Source of the DNA: Monoplex corrugatus
Lineage: Eukaryota > Mollusca > Gastropoda > Littorinimorpha > Ranellidae
NCBI GenBank assembly: GCA_030674185.1
Contig: CM060312.1
Span: forward strand, 1,283,492-1,347,491
DNA: 64,000 bases
Direction of reading: 5' to 3'
How positions within the stretch are numbered: the stretch's first letter is position 1; each line of letters begins with the position of its first letter. The notes beneath the pieces are model-generated. The model was not told where the DNA came from, made no database searches, and saw only the letters and a list, made by a program, of their open reading frames with translations. The position numbers were made by a program, and so were the translations under genes. Positions 1 through 11,887 of the stretch are shown piece by piece.

Positions 1-128
1 TCAAGGTTGTGCCATTTGCTGTTATTTTGCATGAGGGGATTTCATGTTTTTTACCGATTACCATGACTTCAGTCTTCTTGCTATTTAGCTCCAACCCTCT
101 ATTTTTGCTTTCTATTTCTGTTATATTC
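1..128 (-). mobile_element. RTE-like non-LTR retrotransposon fragment (RT region)
   Basis: This stretch matches the minus-strand RTE-like element at 26125-26251 nearly base for base, starting from the shared tcaaggttgtgccattt. In that element it encodes the part of the reverse transcriptase just after the YADD region (residues resembling GLELN-KKTEVMVIS). It runs off the left edge of the window, so its full length is unknown. It ends abruptly at about 128. Confidence 0.75.
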
Positions 129-290
129 ATCAGCAGGCCCATACAAAGATCAAGGAGCAAGTGATCAGGAAGCTTAATGCAGACAACACTGCCCTTGTTA
201 CTTGCACTGAGTCGACCATACACAGATTGACATTGTTCTGCAGAAACTACTTAAATCTTTGGTCATGAAGTCAGCCTGAAGGGGACTGAA
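129..290. other. Unassigned spacer
   Basis: About 160 bases of non-repetitive sequence between a LINE fragment and the first minisatellite. No exon, RNA gene or transposon end could be recognised. Confidence 0.5.
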
Positions 291-294
291 ATTT

Positions 295-1497
295 CTCCAT
301 CAAGTTACAGTGTAGGGAGAGCACCACCCTCCCAGTATTTCTGTCTGACAACGTGTTACAGTGTAGGAAGAGCACCACCCTCCCAGTATTTCTGTCTGAC
401 AATGTGTTACAGTGTAGGAAGAGCACCACCCTCCCAGTATTTCTGTCTGACAACGTGTTACAGTGTAGGAAGAGCACCACCCTCCCAGTATTTCTGTCTG
501 ACAACGTGTTACAGTGTAGGAAGAGCACCACCCTCCCAGTATTTCTGTCTGACAATGTGTTACAGTGTAGGAAGAGCACCACCCTCCCAGTATTTCTGTC
601 TGACAACGTGTTACAGTGTAGGAAGAGCACCACCCTCCCAGTATTTCTGTCTGACAATGTGTTACAGTGTAGGAAGAGTACCACCCACCCAGTATTTCTG
701 TCTGACAACGTGTTACAGTGTAGGAAGAGTACCACCCAGTATTTCTGTCTGACAACGTGTTACAGTGTAGGAAGAGTACCACCCACCCAGTATTTCTGTA
801 TGACAACGTGTTACAGTGTAGGAAGAGTACCACCCACCCAGTATTTCTGTCTGACAACGTGTTACAGTGTAGGAAGAGTACCACCCAGTATTTCTGTCTG
901 ACAACGTGTTACAGTGTATGAAGAGTACCACCCTCCCAGTATTTCTGTCTGACAACGTGTTACAGTGTAGGAAGAGTACCACCCAGTATTTCTGTCTGAC
1001 AACGTGTTACAGTGTAGAAAGAGTACCACCCACCCAGTATTTCTGTCTGACAACGTGTTACAGTGTAGGAAGAGTACCACCCTCCCAGTATTTCTGTTTG
1101 ACAACGTGTTACAGTGTAGGAAGAGCACCACCCACCCAGTATTTCTGTCTGACAACATGTTACAGTGTAAGAAGAGTACCACCCAGTATTTCTGTCTGAC
1201 AACGTGTTACAGTGTAGGAAGAGTACCACCCAGTATTTCTGTCTGACAACATGTTACAGTGTAGGAAGAGTACCACCCAGTATTTCTGTCTGACAACATG
1301 TTACAGTGTAGGAAGAGTACCACCCAGTATTTCTGTCTGACAACGTGTTACAGTGTAGGAAGAGCACCACCCTCCCAGTATTTCTGTCTGACAACGTGTT
1401 ACAGTGTAGGAAGAGCACCACCTTCCCAGTATTTCTGTCTGACAACGTGTTACAGTGTAGGAAGAGCACCACCCTCCCAGTATTTCTGTCTGACACA
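295..1497. repeat. Minisatellite, 51-bp unit
   Basis: About 24 tandem copies of a 51-bp unit beginning gtgttacagtgtagg; a 47-bp variant lacks 4 bp in the cacc/ctcc stretch. Right-hand copies are mostly the 47-bp type and carry agtacc instead of agcacc, then the last three copies revert to the left-hand type. Because 51 is 17 codons, both strands stay open for long stretches; these frames are not treated as genes. Confidence 0.95.
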
Positions 1498-1552
1498 GCA
1501 GTTAAGGCAGTTGTGGTGTGTAATATCCACTGATGACAGCATGATAAAGAAA

Positions 1553-3055
1553 CTTTGTGGACAGTAACATGATCAAACCACTGTTGACAACATGATAAAG
1601 AAGTGGACAGTAACATGATCAAACCACTGTTGACAACATGATAAAGAAGTGGACAGTAACATGATCAAACCACTGTTGACAACATGATAAAGTGGACAGT
1701 AACATGATCAAACCACTGTTGACAACATGATAAAGTGGACAGTAGCATGATCAAACCACTGTTGACAACATGATAAAGAAGTGGACAGTAACATGATCAA
1801 ACCACTGATGACATGATAAAGTGGACAGTAACATGATCAAACCACTGATAACAACATGATAAAGAAGTGGACAGTAACATGATCAAACCACTGTTGACAA
1901 CATGATAAAGTGGACAGTAACATGATCAAACCACTGATGACAACATGATAAAGTGGACAGTAACATGATCAAACCACTGTTGACAACATGATAAATTGGA
2001 CAGTAACATGATCAAACCACTGTTGACAACATGATAAAGAAGTGGACAGTAACATGATCAAACCACTGTTGACAACATGATAAAGAAGTGGACAGTAACA
2101 TGATCAAACCACTGTTGACAACATGATAAAGAAGTGGACAGTAACATGATCAAACCACTGATGACAACATGATAAAGTGGACAGTAACATGATCAAACCA
2201 CTGTTGACAACATGATAAAGTGGACAGTAACATGATCAAACCACTGTTGACAACATGATAAAGAAGTGGACAGTAACATGATCAAACCACTGTTGACAAC
2301 ATGATAAATGGACAGTAACATGATCAAACCACTGTTGACAACATGATAAAAGTGGACAGTAACATGATCAAACCACTGATAACAACATGATAAAGAAGTG
2401 GACAGTAACATGATCAAACCACTGATAACAACATGATAAAGAAGTGGACAGTAACATGATCAAACCACTGATAACAACATGATAAAGTGGACAGTAACAT
2501 GATCAAACCACTGATAACAACATGATAAAGTGACAGTAACATGATCAAACCATGTGACAACATGATAAAGTGGACAGTAACATGATCAAACCACTGATGA
2601 CATGATAAAGTGGACAGTAACATGATCAAACCACTGTTGACAACATGATAAAGTGGACAGTAACATGATCAAACCACTGTTGACAACATGATAAAGTGGA
2701 CAGTAACATGATCAAACCACTGTTGACAACATGATAAAGAGTGGACAGTAACATGATCAAACCACTGATAACAACATGATAAAGTGGACAGTAACATGAT
2801 CAAACCACTGATAACAACATGATAAAGAAGTGGACAGTAACATGATCAAACCACTGATGACATGATAAAGTGGACAGTAACATGATCAAACCACTGTTGA
2901 CAACATGATAAGAAGTGGACAGTAACATGATCAAACCACTGATGACAACATGATAAAGTGGACAGTAACATGATCAAACCACTGATGACAACATGATAAA
3001 GTGGACAGTAACATGATCAAACCACTGATAACAAGATGATAAAGAAGTGGACAAA
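1553..3055. repeat. Minisatellite, 43/46-bp unit
   Basis: About 33 tandem copies of a unit beginning acagtaacatgatcaaac, 46 bp with aagaagtgg at its end or 43 bp with aagtgg. A second variable site is ctgttgacaac versus ctgatgacaac or ctgataacaac. It directly follows the 51-bp array with only about 50 bases between them. Confidence 0.95.
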
Positions 3056-3089
3056 AGCCTGACCAAACCATATAGCACATTGGCAGACT

Positions 3090-3790
3090 CATCAAACTTG
3101 TGTGTGGAGTAACACTCATCTGACAACAGCACTGAAATCAGCATTGTACAACTTCTTGGTGCTGACAACTCTTCTATGAGGGACAGAGTTCTTGGTAATC
3201 TGTTGTTATCAGCTGCGACTGAACGATTTCATCGTTGTTGTCTTCACACCATCCACAGCATCTACTGGAGTGATTTGTTACCAGCACCAAAGTCGTCATG
3301 GCTGAAGAGACCACCAACACTGAGACTATGCTGGTCAGGATTCAGATTTGCTGGGCAGGACTTGTATCTTCAGGATGGAAGACTTACACTTGTCAAAGAT
3401 GGCAGTGTATGGAGAACTGGACTGTGATTATTGTGATAGAGGGGCACTATGGATGAGATACAAAAACTATTTGAAAAATCTGTGTTGGTGAGGTATGGTC
3501 TGTGTTGGTGAGGTATGATCTGTGTTGTTGGTGAGGTATGATCTGTGTTGGTGAGGTATGAAGACACACAGTCCACCGGGCCATCACCTTGTTTGAGGAC
3601 ACTGGAAGGATTGCTGTCGAGGATATAGGAGTACAGGGACCAACTAAAAACAAAGACGCAGCACAGACTGGACTTTTCATCTATAATCACTGTGGAGAGA
3701 TGTGCCTTCCCCTCATATACCTCATCAGCTATCAACACATCTGCAATAGACAGATTCACCTCCTTCCTGAATCTTCATTCATAAAGCTGA
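3090..3790 (+). pseudogene. Decayed non-LTR retrotransposon, ORF2 C-terminal end
   Basis: In shifting frames this region reads like the end of an invertebrate LINE ORF2. ERFHRCCLHTIHSIYWSD is followed by TLRLCW and WAG, then a pattern like MEDLHLSKMAVYGELD and MRYKNYLK. After a short repeat comes ITLFEDTGRIAVED and a degenerate C2H2 finger, GLFIYNHCGEMCLPL with ISYQHICN. Such a finger is usual at the C terminus of these ORFs. A tandem repeat with tgtgttggtgaggtatg at about 3476-3562 splits it. No intact frame remains, and the clade is uncertain. Confidence 0.65.
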
Positions 3791-3799
3791 GCCATGATA

Positions 3800-4065
3800 C
3801 TCATCTGTTTGCATTGTTAACATGTAAATATTGTGATTGTTATGTGAATGTGTCCCTTTAAGTTATACACACATCTGTTTCCATTGTTAACATCTAAATG
3901 TTTTGATATGGATGTTGTTGTTTTTAGAGGTATACACAACTGTGTAGCCTACATTGTTAACATATGAATATTTTGATGTGGGTGTGGTCTTCTTTAACAT
4001 ATACACAACTGTTTGCATGGTTAAGGCATGTATGTTTTGATGTAGGGTTGCGTTGTGTTTTTCAG
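3800..4065. repeat. Intronic imperfect tandem repeat, about 80 bp
   Basis: Three to four diverged copies, each containing attgttaacat, an aatattttgatg-like core and tatacacaactgt. The region ends at the polypyrimidine-type acceptor of the first visible DDX20 exon (gtgtttttcag). Confidence 0.6.
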
Positions 4066-4177
4066 GTCGTATTCAAAGCCTGATTGACCAAGGCTTGTTG
4101 AAGACACAGAGCATCCGACTTTTTGTGCTGGATGAAGCTGATAAACTGTTGGAAGAAGGCTTTCAGCCCCAGATCAA
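4066..4177 (+). CDS. DDX20: DDX20/Gemin3 exon with the DEAD box
   Basis: This exon encodes the segment from the conserved glycine-arginine of motif Ib to motif II of a DEAD-box RNA helicase. It reads [14 protein letters not shown], then [22 protein letters not shown]. The DEAD tetrad coordinates the magnesium of bound ATP. The combination [10 protein letters not shown] and the residues after it match animal DDX20 (Gemin3), a core component of the SMN complex that assembles spliceosomal snRNPs. The boundaries are ttcag before 4066 and gtgagg from 4178. The exon starts with two bases of a glycine codon and ends with AA, completed to asparagine by the next exon. Exons for the Q motif and Walker A must lie left of the window. 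Confidence 0.95.
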
Positions 4178-5035
4178 GTGAGGCATCAGCATTCTATTTT
4201 TTCCCCTTTTGTTGTTTTTTCTTTGTCGTTGAAAGTTTGTCACAGTTATTTTTCTTCTTCTAAAAGTTCATTCTCGAGTCATGCTTTTCTTTAAATTAAT
4301 TTGGACTCACTGTGCATTACACATAATCAGAAGTTTTAGTGGAGTACGGAGAACTCATGCTGTATGTTGAGAGCTGACCACACTTCCACTATGTTGTTAC
4401 AGCCTGTGTTTTGCTGGACATTTGTGCTGTGTGTTTTCATCTTCCATAAGGCAGAGGACACTGACTTGACTTACAGGATGTGTAACATGCATGTTTGATA
4501 CTGTGCCTGTGTCTATGAAGGGGGCTGGTGACTTACAGGATGTGTAACATGCATGTTGTATGTGATAAGGGCGCTGGGGGCCTTTTGTAGTCCTTGATGA
4601 AGGGGGCTGGTGACTTACAGGATGTGTAACATGCATGTTTGATACTGTGCCTGTGTCTATGAAGGGGGCTGGGTATAAAATCGGGCAAGTCTGCACACAT
4701 GGTGATGTGGGAGGGCGGACAAACCTTCACCTTTCAGCCACCAGGTGGAGGTATCCAGGCAGACTGAATCCACGACTCCCTGACTGGAAGTTCAACATTT
4801 ACTCGCTGGACTAACACACCTGTCGAACAGATATTCATACTTTTTCCCTCTAAGATTTAGTATGAGTTCATTCACTTTGACCCTTGTGAGTTTGATAAGA
4901 TAAAGGTGTTGCCCTTTTATCAGAGTAAATTTGTGGGGAAATGATAGTTTGGGTAGAGGGGAAGTTGTGTCATATACTCACTGCCTAATGCGTCATCTCT
5001 TATGTAGTGTTGTCATGTCATTGGATTGTTTGATG
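4178..5035. repeat. Intron with a 62-bp repeat
   Basis: Intronic sequence after the DEAD-box exon. Between about 4460 and 4675 three copies (the middle one rearranged) of a roughly 62-bp unit start with tgacttacaggatgtgtaac and end with gaagggggctgg. The rest is unique AT-rich sequence with no recognisable exon. Confidence 0.7.
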
Positions 5036-5039
5036 TCAC

Positions 5040-5245
5040 TATGTCATGTGGTGTCATGTCATTCTTTATTGTATGGTGTCACTATGGTGCCATTATAGTG
5101 AGGTGTTATTAGGTTATTGTATGGTGTCCTGTCATGTGATTGGGCGTATTGTATGGTGTCACTGTGGTGTCAAGATCATGTGTTGTGTCATCAGTGTATT
5201 GTTTGCTGTCATTATGGTTATGTCATATCACATTAACTACAATTT
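5040..5245. repeat. Diverged left end of the 41-bp minisatellite
   Basis: Contains several irregular copies of the motifs gtattgtatggtgtcac and tatggtgtc, related to the array starting at 6486. It shows that the array already lay on both sides of the LINE that now occupies 5250-6483. Confidence 0.7.
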
Positions 5246-5249
5246 CTGC

Positions 5250-6483
5250 AAAGATCTACAACCTTAATGCTCCTAAATAGGATAAGGCCGGAAATAGATC
5301 CAGTTCTGAGGAAAAACCAAAACAGGTTTCGCCAAAACAGATCGACATCTGGACATATACTCACCATCAGACGTATATTGGAAGGCATAAAAACCAAAAA
5401 CCTTTCAGTTGTCTCCTATTTATCGACTTTTCCAAAGCTTTTGATTCGATCCACTGAGGAAAGATGAAGAAGATTCTAACTGCATATGGACTACCCAAGG
5501 AAACAGTATCAGAATACCCGCTGTTGTGGTTCACTCCCCCGATGGAGACACAGACTTCTTCGACATCACTGCTGGAGTCCTTCAAGGAGATACGCTTGCC
5601 CACTACATTTTCATCATCTGTTTCAATTATGTGCTGAGGAAAGCAGTGGATAAGAACAAAAAATTTGGCTTTACCCTCACAGAACAGAAGAGCAGACGCT
5701 ACCCTGTGGTAAAGATAACAGATGCGGATTACGCTGATGACCTGGCTGTTCTCGCAGACCTCCTAAAGGATGCAACATCTCTCCTTCACAGTGTTGAAAG
5801 AACAGCAATGGAGATCGGGCTCCACCTCAGTGTGAACAAACCAGTGTTCATCTGTCTGAATCAAGATGCATCAGAAGGTATGAGAAGTCTCAATGGAGAT
5901 ACGATCAAACAAGTTCAAGACTTTAAATACCTTGGCAGCTACATTGACTCCACAGAACAAGACGTCAACACCAGACTCAGAAATGCCTGGGGTGCACTAA
6001 ATCAACTGGACAAGATCTGGAAATCCAATCTACCAGACAACCTGAAAAGGAACTTCTTCCGAGCAGCAGTAGAGTCCGTTCTTACATATGGCTCAATCTT
6101 TTGGACCCTAACAACGACATTGGAGAGGAAGATTGATGGAGAACACACACGAATGCTGCGTGCAGCCCTGAACAAATCCTGGAGAGAACATCCAATTAAA
6201 GAGTTATATGGCAAGATCCCACCATCAGTAAATCAATACATCAACAAAGACTGTGCTTCGCGGGACACTGCTGGCATAGCAAAGAAGAACTGGTGGGGGA
6301 TGTTCTATTATGGAGACCCAGTCATGGCAACAAAGACCAGGACGTCCAAAGAAGACCTTCATCGACCAACTGATGGATGATACGGACTGTCAGTATGATG
6401 AACTACCTACTGCAATGTCTGACAGAGAAGGATGGAAGAAACGTGTTATGGATAGTGGAGCAAGCTCGACATGATGATGATGA
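5250..6483 (+). pseudogene. Non-LTR retrotransposon RT, 5'-truncated and frameshifted
   Basis: The sequence encodes the palm and thumb of a non-LTR reverse transcriptase. It starts with MLLNRIRPEIDPVLRKNQN, followed by a broken FDS-type motif A near 5440-5460. Then come GVLQGDTLAHYIFII and the catalytic motif DADYADDLAVL (about 5723-5755). The thumb reads QDFKYLGSYIDS, then VESVLTYGSIFWTL and RMLRAALNKSW. Past a frameshift near 6340, the C terminus DREGWKKRVMDSGASST is readable to about 6473. A (GAT)n tail at about 6472-6483 is typical of 3' ends of some LINEs. At least two frame breaks make it non-functional. Confidence 0.85.
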
Positions 6484-6485
6484 TA

Positions 6486-9393
6486 TCAATGGGTGTGTTG
6501 TATAGTGTCATGGTTATGTCATATCATTGGGTGTATTGTATGGTGTCATTATGGTTATGTCTATCATTGGGTGTATTGTATGGTGTCATGGTTATGTCAT
6601 ATCATTGGGTGTGTTGTATGGTGTCATTATGGTTATGTCTATCATTGGGTGTATTGTATGGTGTCATGGTTATGTCATATCATTGGGTGTGTTGTATGGT
6701 GTCATGGTTATGTCATATCATTGGGTGATTGTATGGTGTCATATGGTTATGTCGTATCATTGGGTGTATTGTATGGTGTCATGGTTATGTCATATCATTG
6801 GGTGTGTTGTATGTGTATGGATGATCATGTGTATGTATGTCATATCAATTGGGTGTATTGTATGGTGTCATGGTTATGTCATATCATTGGGTGTTGTGTA
6901 TGGTGTCATGGTTATGTCATATCATTGGGTGTATTGTATGGTGTCATTATGGTTATGTCATATCATTGGGTGTATTGTATGGTGTCGTCATGGTTATGTC
7001 ATATCATTGGGTGTATTGTATGGTGTCATATGGTTATGTCATATCATTGGGTGTGTTTGTATGGTGTCATTATGGTTGTGTCATATCATTGGGTGTATTG
7101 TATGGTGTCATATGGTGTCATATGATGTGTATGGTGCATTATGGTATGTCATATTGGGTATGTATGGTGTCATTATGGTTATGTCATATTGGTGATGTAG
7201 GTGCATTTTGGTAGTTTTGGGTTTGTATGGTGTCATTATGGTTACGTCATATCATTGGGTGTATTGTATGGTGTCATTATGGTTATGTCATATTGGGTGT
7301 ATTGTATGGTGTCATTATGGTTATGTCATATTGGGTGTATTGTATGGTGTCATTATGGTTATGTCATATTGGGTGTATTGTATGGTGTCATTATGGTTAT
7401 GTCATATATTGGGTGTATTGTATGGTGTCATTATGGTTGTCATATCATTGGGTGTATTGTATGGTGTCATTATGGTTATGTCATATCATTGGGTGTATTG
7501 TATGGTGTCATTGGTTATGTCATATATGGGTGTATTGTATGTGTCATTGTTATGTCATATTGGGTGTATTGTATGGTGTCATATTGGTTATGTCATATTG
7601 GGTGTATTGTATGTGTCATTATGGTTATGTCATATTGGGTGTGTTGTATGGTGTCATTATGGTTATGTCATATTGGGTGTATTGTATGGTGTCATTATGG
7701 TTATGTCATATCATTGGGGTGTATGTGATGGTGTCATTGGTTATGTCATATCATTGGGTGTATTGTATGGTGTCATGGTTATGTCATATCATTGGGTGTA
7801 TTGTATGGTGTCATTATGGTTATGTCATATTGGGTGTATTGTATTGGTGTCATTATGTGTTATGTCATATTGGGTGTGTATGTAATGGTGTCATTATGGT
7901 TATGTCATATTGGGTGTATTGTATGGTGTCATATGGTTTTGTCATATCATTGGGTGTATTGTATGGTGTCATTGGTTATGTCATATCATTGGGTGTATTG
8001 TATGGTGTCATGGTTATGTCATATCATATGGTGTCAATGTGTTGTATGGTGTCATTATGGTTATGTCATATTTTGGGTGTATTGTATGGTGTCATTATGG
8101 TTATGTCATATTGGGTGTATTGTATGGTGTCATTATGGTTATGTCATATCATGGGTGTATTGTATGGTGTCATTATGGTTATGTCATATTGGGTATATTG
8201 TATGGTGTCATATTGGTTATGTCATTATCATTGGGTGTTTGTATGGTGTCATTATGGTTATGTCATATCATGGGTGTATTGTATGGTGTCATTATGGTTA
8301 TGTCATATTGGGTGTATTGTATGGTATTAGGTTATGATCATGGTTTATGTGTCATTATGTTATGTCATATTGGGTGTATTGTATGGTGTCATTATGGTTA
8401 TGTCATATCATTGGGTGTATTGTATGGTGTCATTATGGTTATGTCATATTGGGTGTATTGTATGGTGTCATTATGGTTATGTCATATCATTGGGTGTATT
8501 GTATGGTGTCATTATGGTTATGTCATATCATTGGTGTATTGTATGGTGTCATTATGGTTATGTCATATTGGGTGTGTTGTATGGTGTCATTATGGTTATG
8601 TCATATTGGGTGTATTGTATGGTGTCATTGGTATGTCATGTGTATTGTATGGTGTCAATGGTTGTCATATCATTGGGTGTATTGTATGGTGTCATTATGG
8701 TTATGTCATATGGTGTATGTATGGTGTCATTTGTTATGTCTATTGGGTATGTATGGTGTCATTGGTATGTCATATTGGGTTATTGTATGGTGTCATTATG
8801 GTTATGTCATATCATTGGCATTGGGTGTATTGTATGGTGTCATTATGGTTATGTCATATCATTGGGTGTGTTGTATGGTGTCATTATGGTTATGTCATAT
8901 CATTGGGTGTATTGTATGGTGTCATTATGGTTATGTCATATTGGGTGTATTGTATGATGTCATTATGGTTATGTCATATTGGGTGTGTTGTATGATGTCA
9001 TTATGGTTATGTCATATTGGGTGTATTGTATGATGTTATTATGGTTATGTCATATCATTGGGTGTATTGTATGGTGTCATTATGGTTATGTCATATCATT
9101 GGGTGTGTTGTATGGTGTCATTATGGTTATGTCATATTGGGTGTATTGTATGGTGTCATTATGGTTATGTCATATTGGGTGTATTGTATGGTGTCATTAT
9201 GGTTATGTCATATCATTGGGTGTGTTGTATGGTGTCATTATGGTTATGTCATATTGGGTGTATTGTATGGTGTCATTATGGTTATGTCATATTGGGTGTA
9301 TTGTATGGTGTCACTGTGGTTATGTCATATTGGGTGTGTTGTATGGTGTCATTATGGTTATGTCATATCATTGGGTGTATTGTATGGTGCATG
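6486..9393. repeat. Minisatellite, 38/41-bp unit (main block)
   Basis: More than 70 tandem copies of a unit starting tgggtgtattgtatggtgtc and continuing attatggttatgtcata. It is 41 bp when tcat follows the last tata and 38 bp or shorter otherwise. The stretch 7100-8800 carries many additional one- to four-base deletions. The open frames across it (tracts such as [13 protein letters not shown]) have no support as genes. Confidence 0.97.
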
Positions 9394-10167
9394 CATGGGT
9401 GAAAGTTGGCTGACGGATTGACGGATATCCGTCAATTCAAATGAGTGACTGAGGAAAATCCGTCAATTTTTTTCCCGGTGTTTTTTTTTTTTTTTCCCCG
9501 AAAAAAAAAATTGAAACTTCGGTCCGCGATCTGCACCCGATCCAAGTTATCGGTCCGCTCGGTTGTTTCCGGTCGCCATCTTGAAATTCATTCTCGTGGT
9601 TCGCTCGCTGCTGTGTGCCTCTCCTCTGTCTTTTGTTGTGATGGTGGTACAGTACCGAGATGAATTTCTTGAGCGACGGCGATAAGGAGGCGTTAGTGAT
9701 TGACAAAAGCGTAAAGAATAAATGGTCATGGAAATGGCTAAGTGAAAAAGACAGCGAGGAGAGAGAATTTCGGACGTGGTGCAGGAAAACCAACAAACTG
9801 GGGCTTGCGTTTTGCATAGTGTGCTTGATGGTTTCATTTATCTGTCATGTTTCATTTCAAAATACAATAATGTTTTATCAAATGGTTAACATGCAAACTC
9901 AGAAATTTCACACTCTAATTGTGGCTAGACTTAAAAGCACTGTTGAAAATAGTTTGTGCAATTTAGTCACAATAGAGTTATATGAATAATAATGCACTTT
10001 AGGAAGTGCTGCCTTTAAAAACAAGGTAGTGTTGCAGCAAAGAAAATTTTACTCTCAGATTCAAGGAGAGACCTCGAAAATGCTTTGAAAATGCGATTTT
10101 GTTTTTGGCGGCCCCTGGACCCCAGCCAGATTTTCTGTCAAATCATAATTTCCAACTTTCACCCATG
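9394..10167 (+). mobile_element. TIR DNA transposon remnant with a zinc-finger ORF
   Basis: Bounded by a perfect 16-bp terminal inverted repeat, catgggtgaaagttgg at the left and its reverse complement at 10152-10167. TGCATG flanks both sides (9388-9393 and 10168-10173) as a likely 6-bp target duplication. The inside is CpG-rich, unlike the minisatellite around it. An open frame from 9660 begins MNFLSDGDKEALVIDKS. It continues with a tryptophan-rich KWSWKWLSEKD block and WCRKTNKLGLAFCIVC, which resembles the N-terminal zinc finger of some transposases. The frame then degenerates; no catalytic domain is present. Superfamily assignment (hAT-like) is tentative. Confidence 0.7.
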
Positions 10168-10173
10168 TGCATG

Positions 10174-11395
10174 GGTGCAACTCCTCCGGCTACAGACCGG
10201 AATCCGGTTTTTGAAAAACGATCGAGCGGACAGATCCGGTTTTTGAAAATTTGACAAGGGAAAAAAAAAAAAAAAGCCGATTAAAATCCTTCGATACAGT
10301 GAGCAACTCCGCTTCTGCTCGGAGTGTTCGTAAGCAAAGCGATTGGGAAAAAATGCCGATTAAAATCCTTCGATACAGTGAGCAACTCCGCTTCTGCTCA
10401 GAGTGTTCGTAAGCAAAGTGATTGGAGCTCTCCTGTGTTGGAGGTACAGAAGATCCGAAGCACGTGACCGGAATTAGCAGGCGACTTTTCGTTCGACGTT
10501 TGAGTATGCATTATCTCACGGAAGCAGATTTTTCGCGTCTTGCGAAGGTGGAGGAAGGGGTGAAAGACAAATGGAGGTGAGAGTGGCTGAAGCAGAAAGA
10601 CGAGCAGGACAAAGAGTACGGAGAGTGGTGTCGGAAACTTGACTTACCAGGAACATGTTTCTGCACAGTTTGCTCTAAGCAAATCAAGTAGCCTACGGCA
10701 CGATTGGAAAGAAAAAACTAAAGGAACATGCCGATCATCCCAGCCACAAGGAAAATGTGATGGTTAGTTACGTTTCATGCTATTTCTGCACAGGCCACTT
10801 CTGCACAACCCAGTTCCAGCATCTACACAGTGCCAAAAGGTGGCAAAAGAGCTGCCATGAAGTCATCACAAGACATTAGACAGTTTCTGAAGAAATCTAG
10901 AATGGACATTTAACCATCTTCCACTTTTTTTAAACAATAATGTGTCTGAACTGTTACTGATGTTGTTGATTTTATGAACAAACGCTACACTCATGTTGGC
11001 CTGGAAACACCTTATGAATGACTAGTGCTAATCTTCATCACTTAGAGGATTGTCAGATACTGTGTTATGGTCAGTTTGGACCTGTGTTATAAACACAAGG
11101 ATACTGTTTGGCAGATAAACTGTGAAGGAGGATTGGAGCAAAAGAGTGATATTGACTGGACTGGTTTCTGTATTCTTAAGACTGACTTTGACAGAATTAT
11201 TCAGCTGTTGCTTCTTCTAGATTTTTCTTTCATGATTAACTAGTAATCTATCATGGTTAGTACTGGTGGTAACACTGCTAATCTGTTACCATGTAAGTCA
11301 GAAATATGTCAATTTTTCTGTTCATTTGTTCATGCTCAGATTAAAGGAGAGACCCCCCAAATCATCATAAAAAGGCTAATTTTCTTTCAGCTTCA
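10174..11395 (+). mobile_element. Second zinc-finger transposon remnant, degraded
   Basis: The CpG-rich sequence continues after the first TIR element. A directly repeated segment of about 75 bp (10275-10350 and 10353-10425) lies upstream of the coding trace. From about 10505 the residues HYLTEADFSRLAK and KDKWR, a stop, EWLKQKDEQDKEYGEWCRKL, then CFCTVCSKQIK are readable. After a frame break come YGTIGKKKLKEHADHPSHKE. Together this makes a C-x2-C ... H-x5-H type finger. It is clearly paralogous to the ORFs at 9660 and 34820. The 3' part near 11330 (ctcagattaaaggagagac) resembles the 3' part of the first element near 10055. Borders are uncertain. Confidence 0.55.
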
Positions 11396-11887
11396 GGGGG
11401 GTGTATTGTATGGTGTCACTGTGGTTATGTCATATTGGGTGTATTGTATGGTGTCATTATGGTTATGTCATATTGGGTGTATTGTATGGTGTCATGGTTA
11501 TGTCATATTGGGTGTATTGTATGGTGTCATTATGGTTATGTCATATTGGGTGTATTGTATAGTGTCACTGTGGTTATGTCATATTGGGTGTATTGTATGG
11601 TGTCACTGTGGTTATGTCATTTTGGGTGTATTGTATGGTGTCATTATGGTTATGTCATATTGGGTGTATTGTATGATGTCATTATGGTTATTTCATATTG
11701 GGTGTATTGTATGGTGTCATTATGGTTATGTCATATTGGGTGTGTTGTATGGTGTCATTATGGTTATTTCATATTGGGTGTGTTGTATGGTGTCATTATG
11801 GTTATTTCATATCATTGGATGTGTTGTATGGTGTCATGGTTATGTCATATTGGGTGTATTGTAACAATTTGTATGGTGTCATGGTTA
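11396..11887. repeat. Minisatellite, 38/41-bp unit (second block)
   Basis: About 12 copies of the same unit as 6486-9393, resuming directly after the transposon remnants. Variants include tgtcactgtgg and tatttcata. Confidence 0.95.

Noticed and set aside
295..1497. CRISPR-like direct repeats
   Set aside because: Whole units repeat head to tail without unique spacers, and the context is eukaryotic. The same applies to the 55-bp array at 37864-39014 and the 61-bp array at 46290-47535.
6471..9421. Hydrophobic frames ([13 protein letters not shown]) resembling membrane segments
   Set aside because: Produced by the 38/41-bp unit; frames shift with each length variant and no start context or homology exists.
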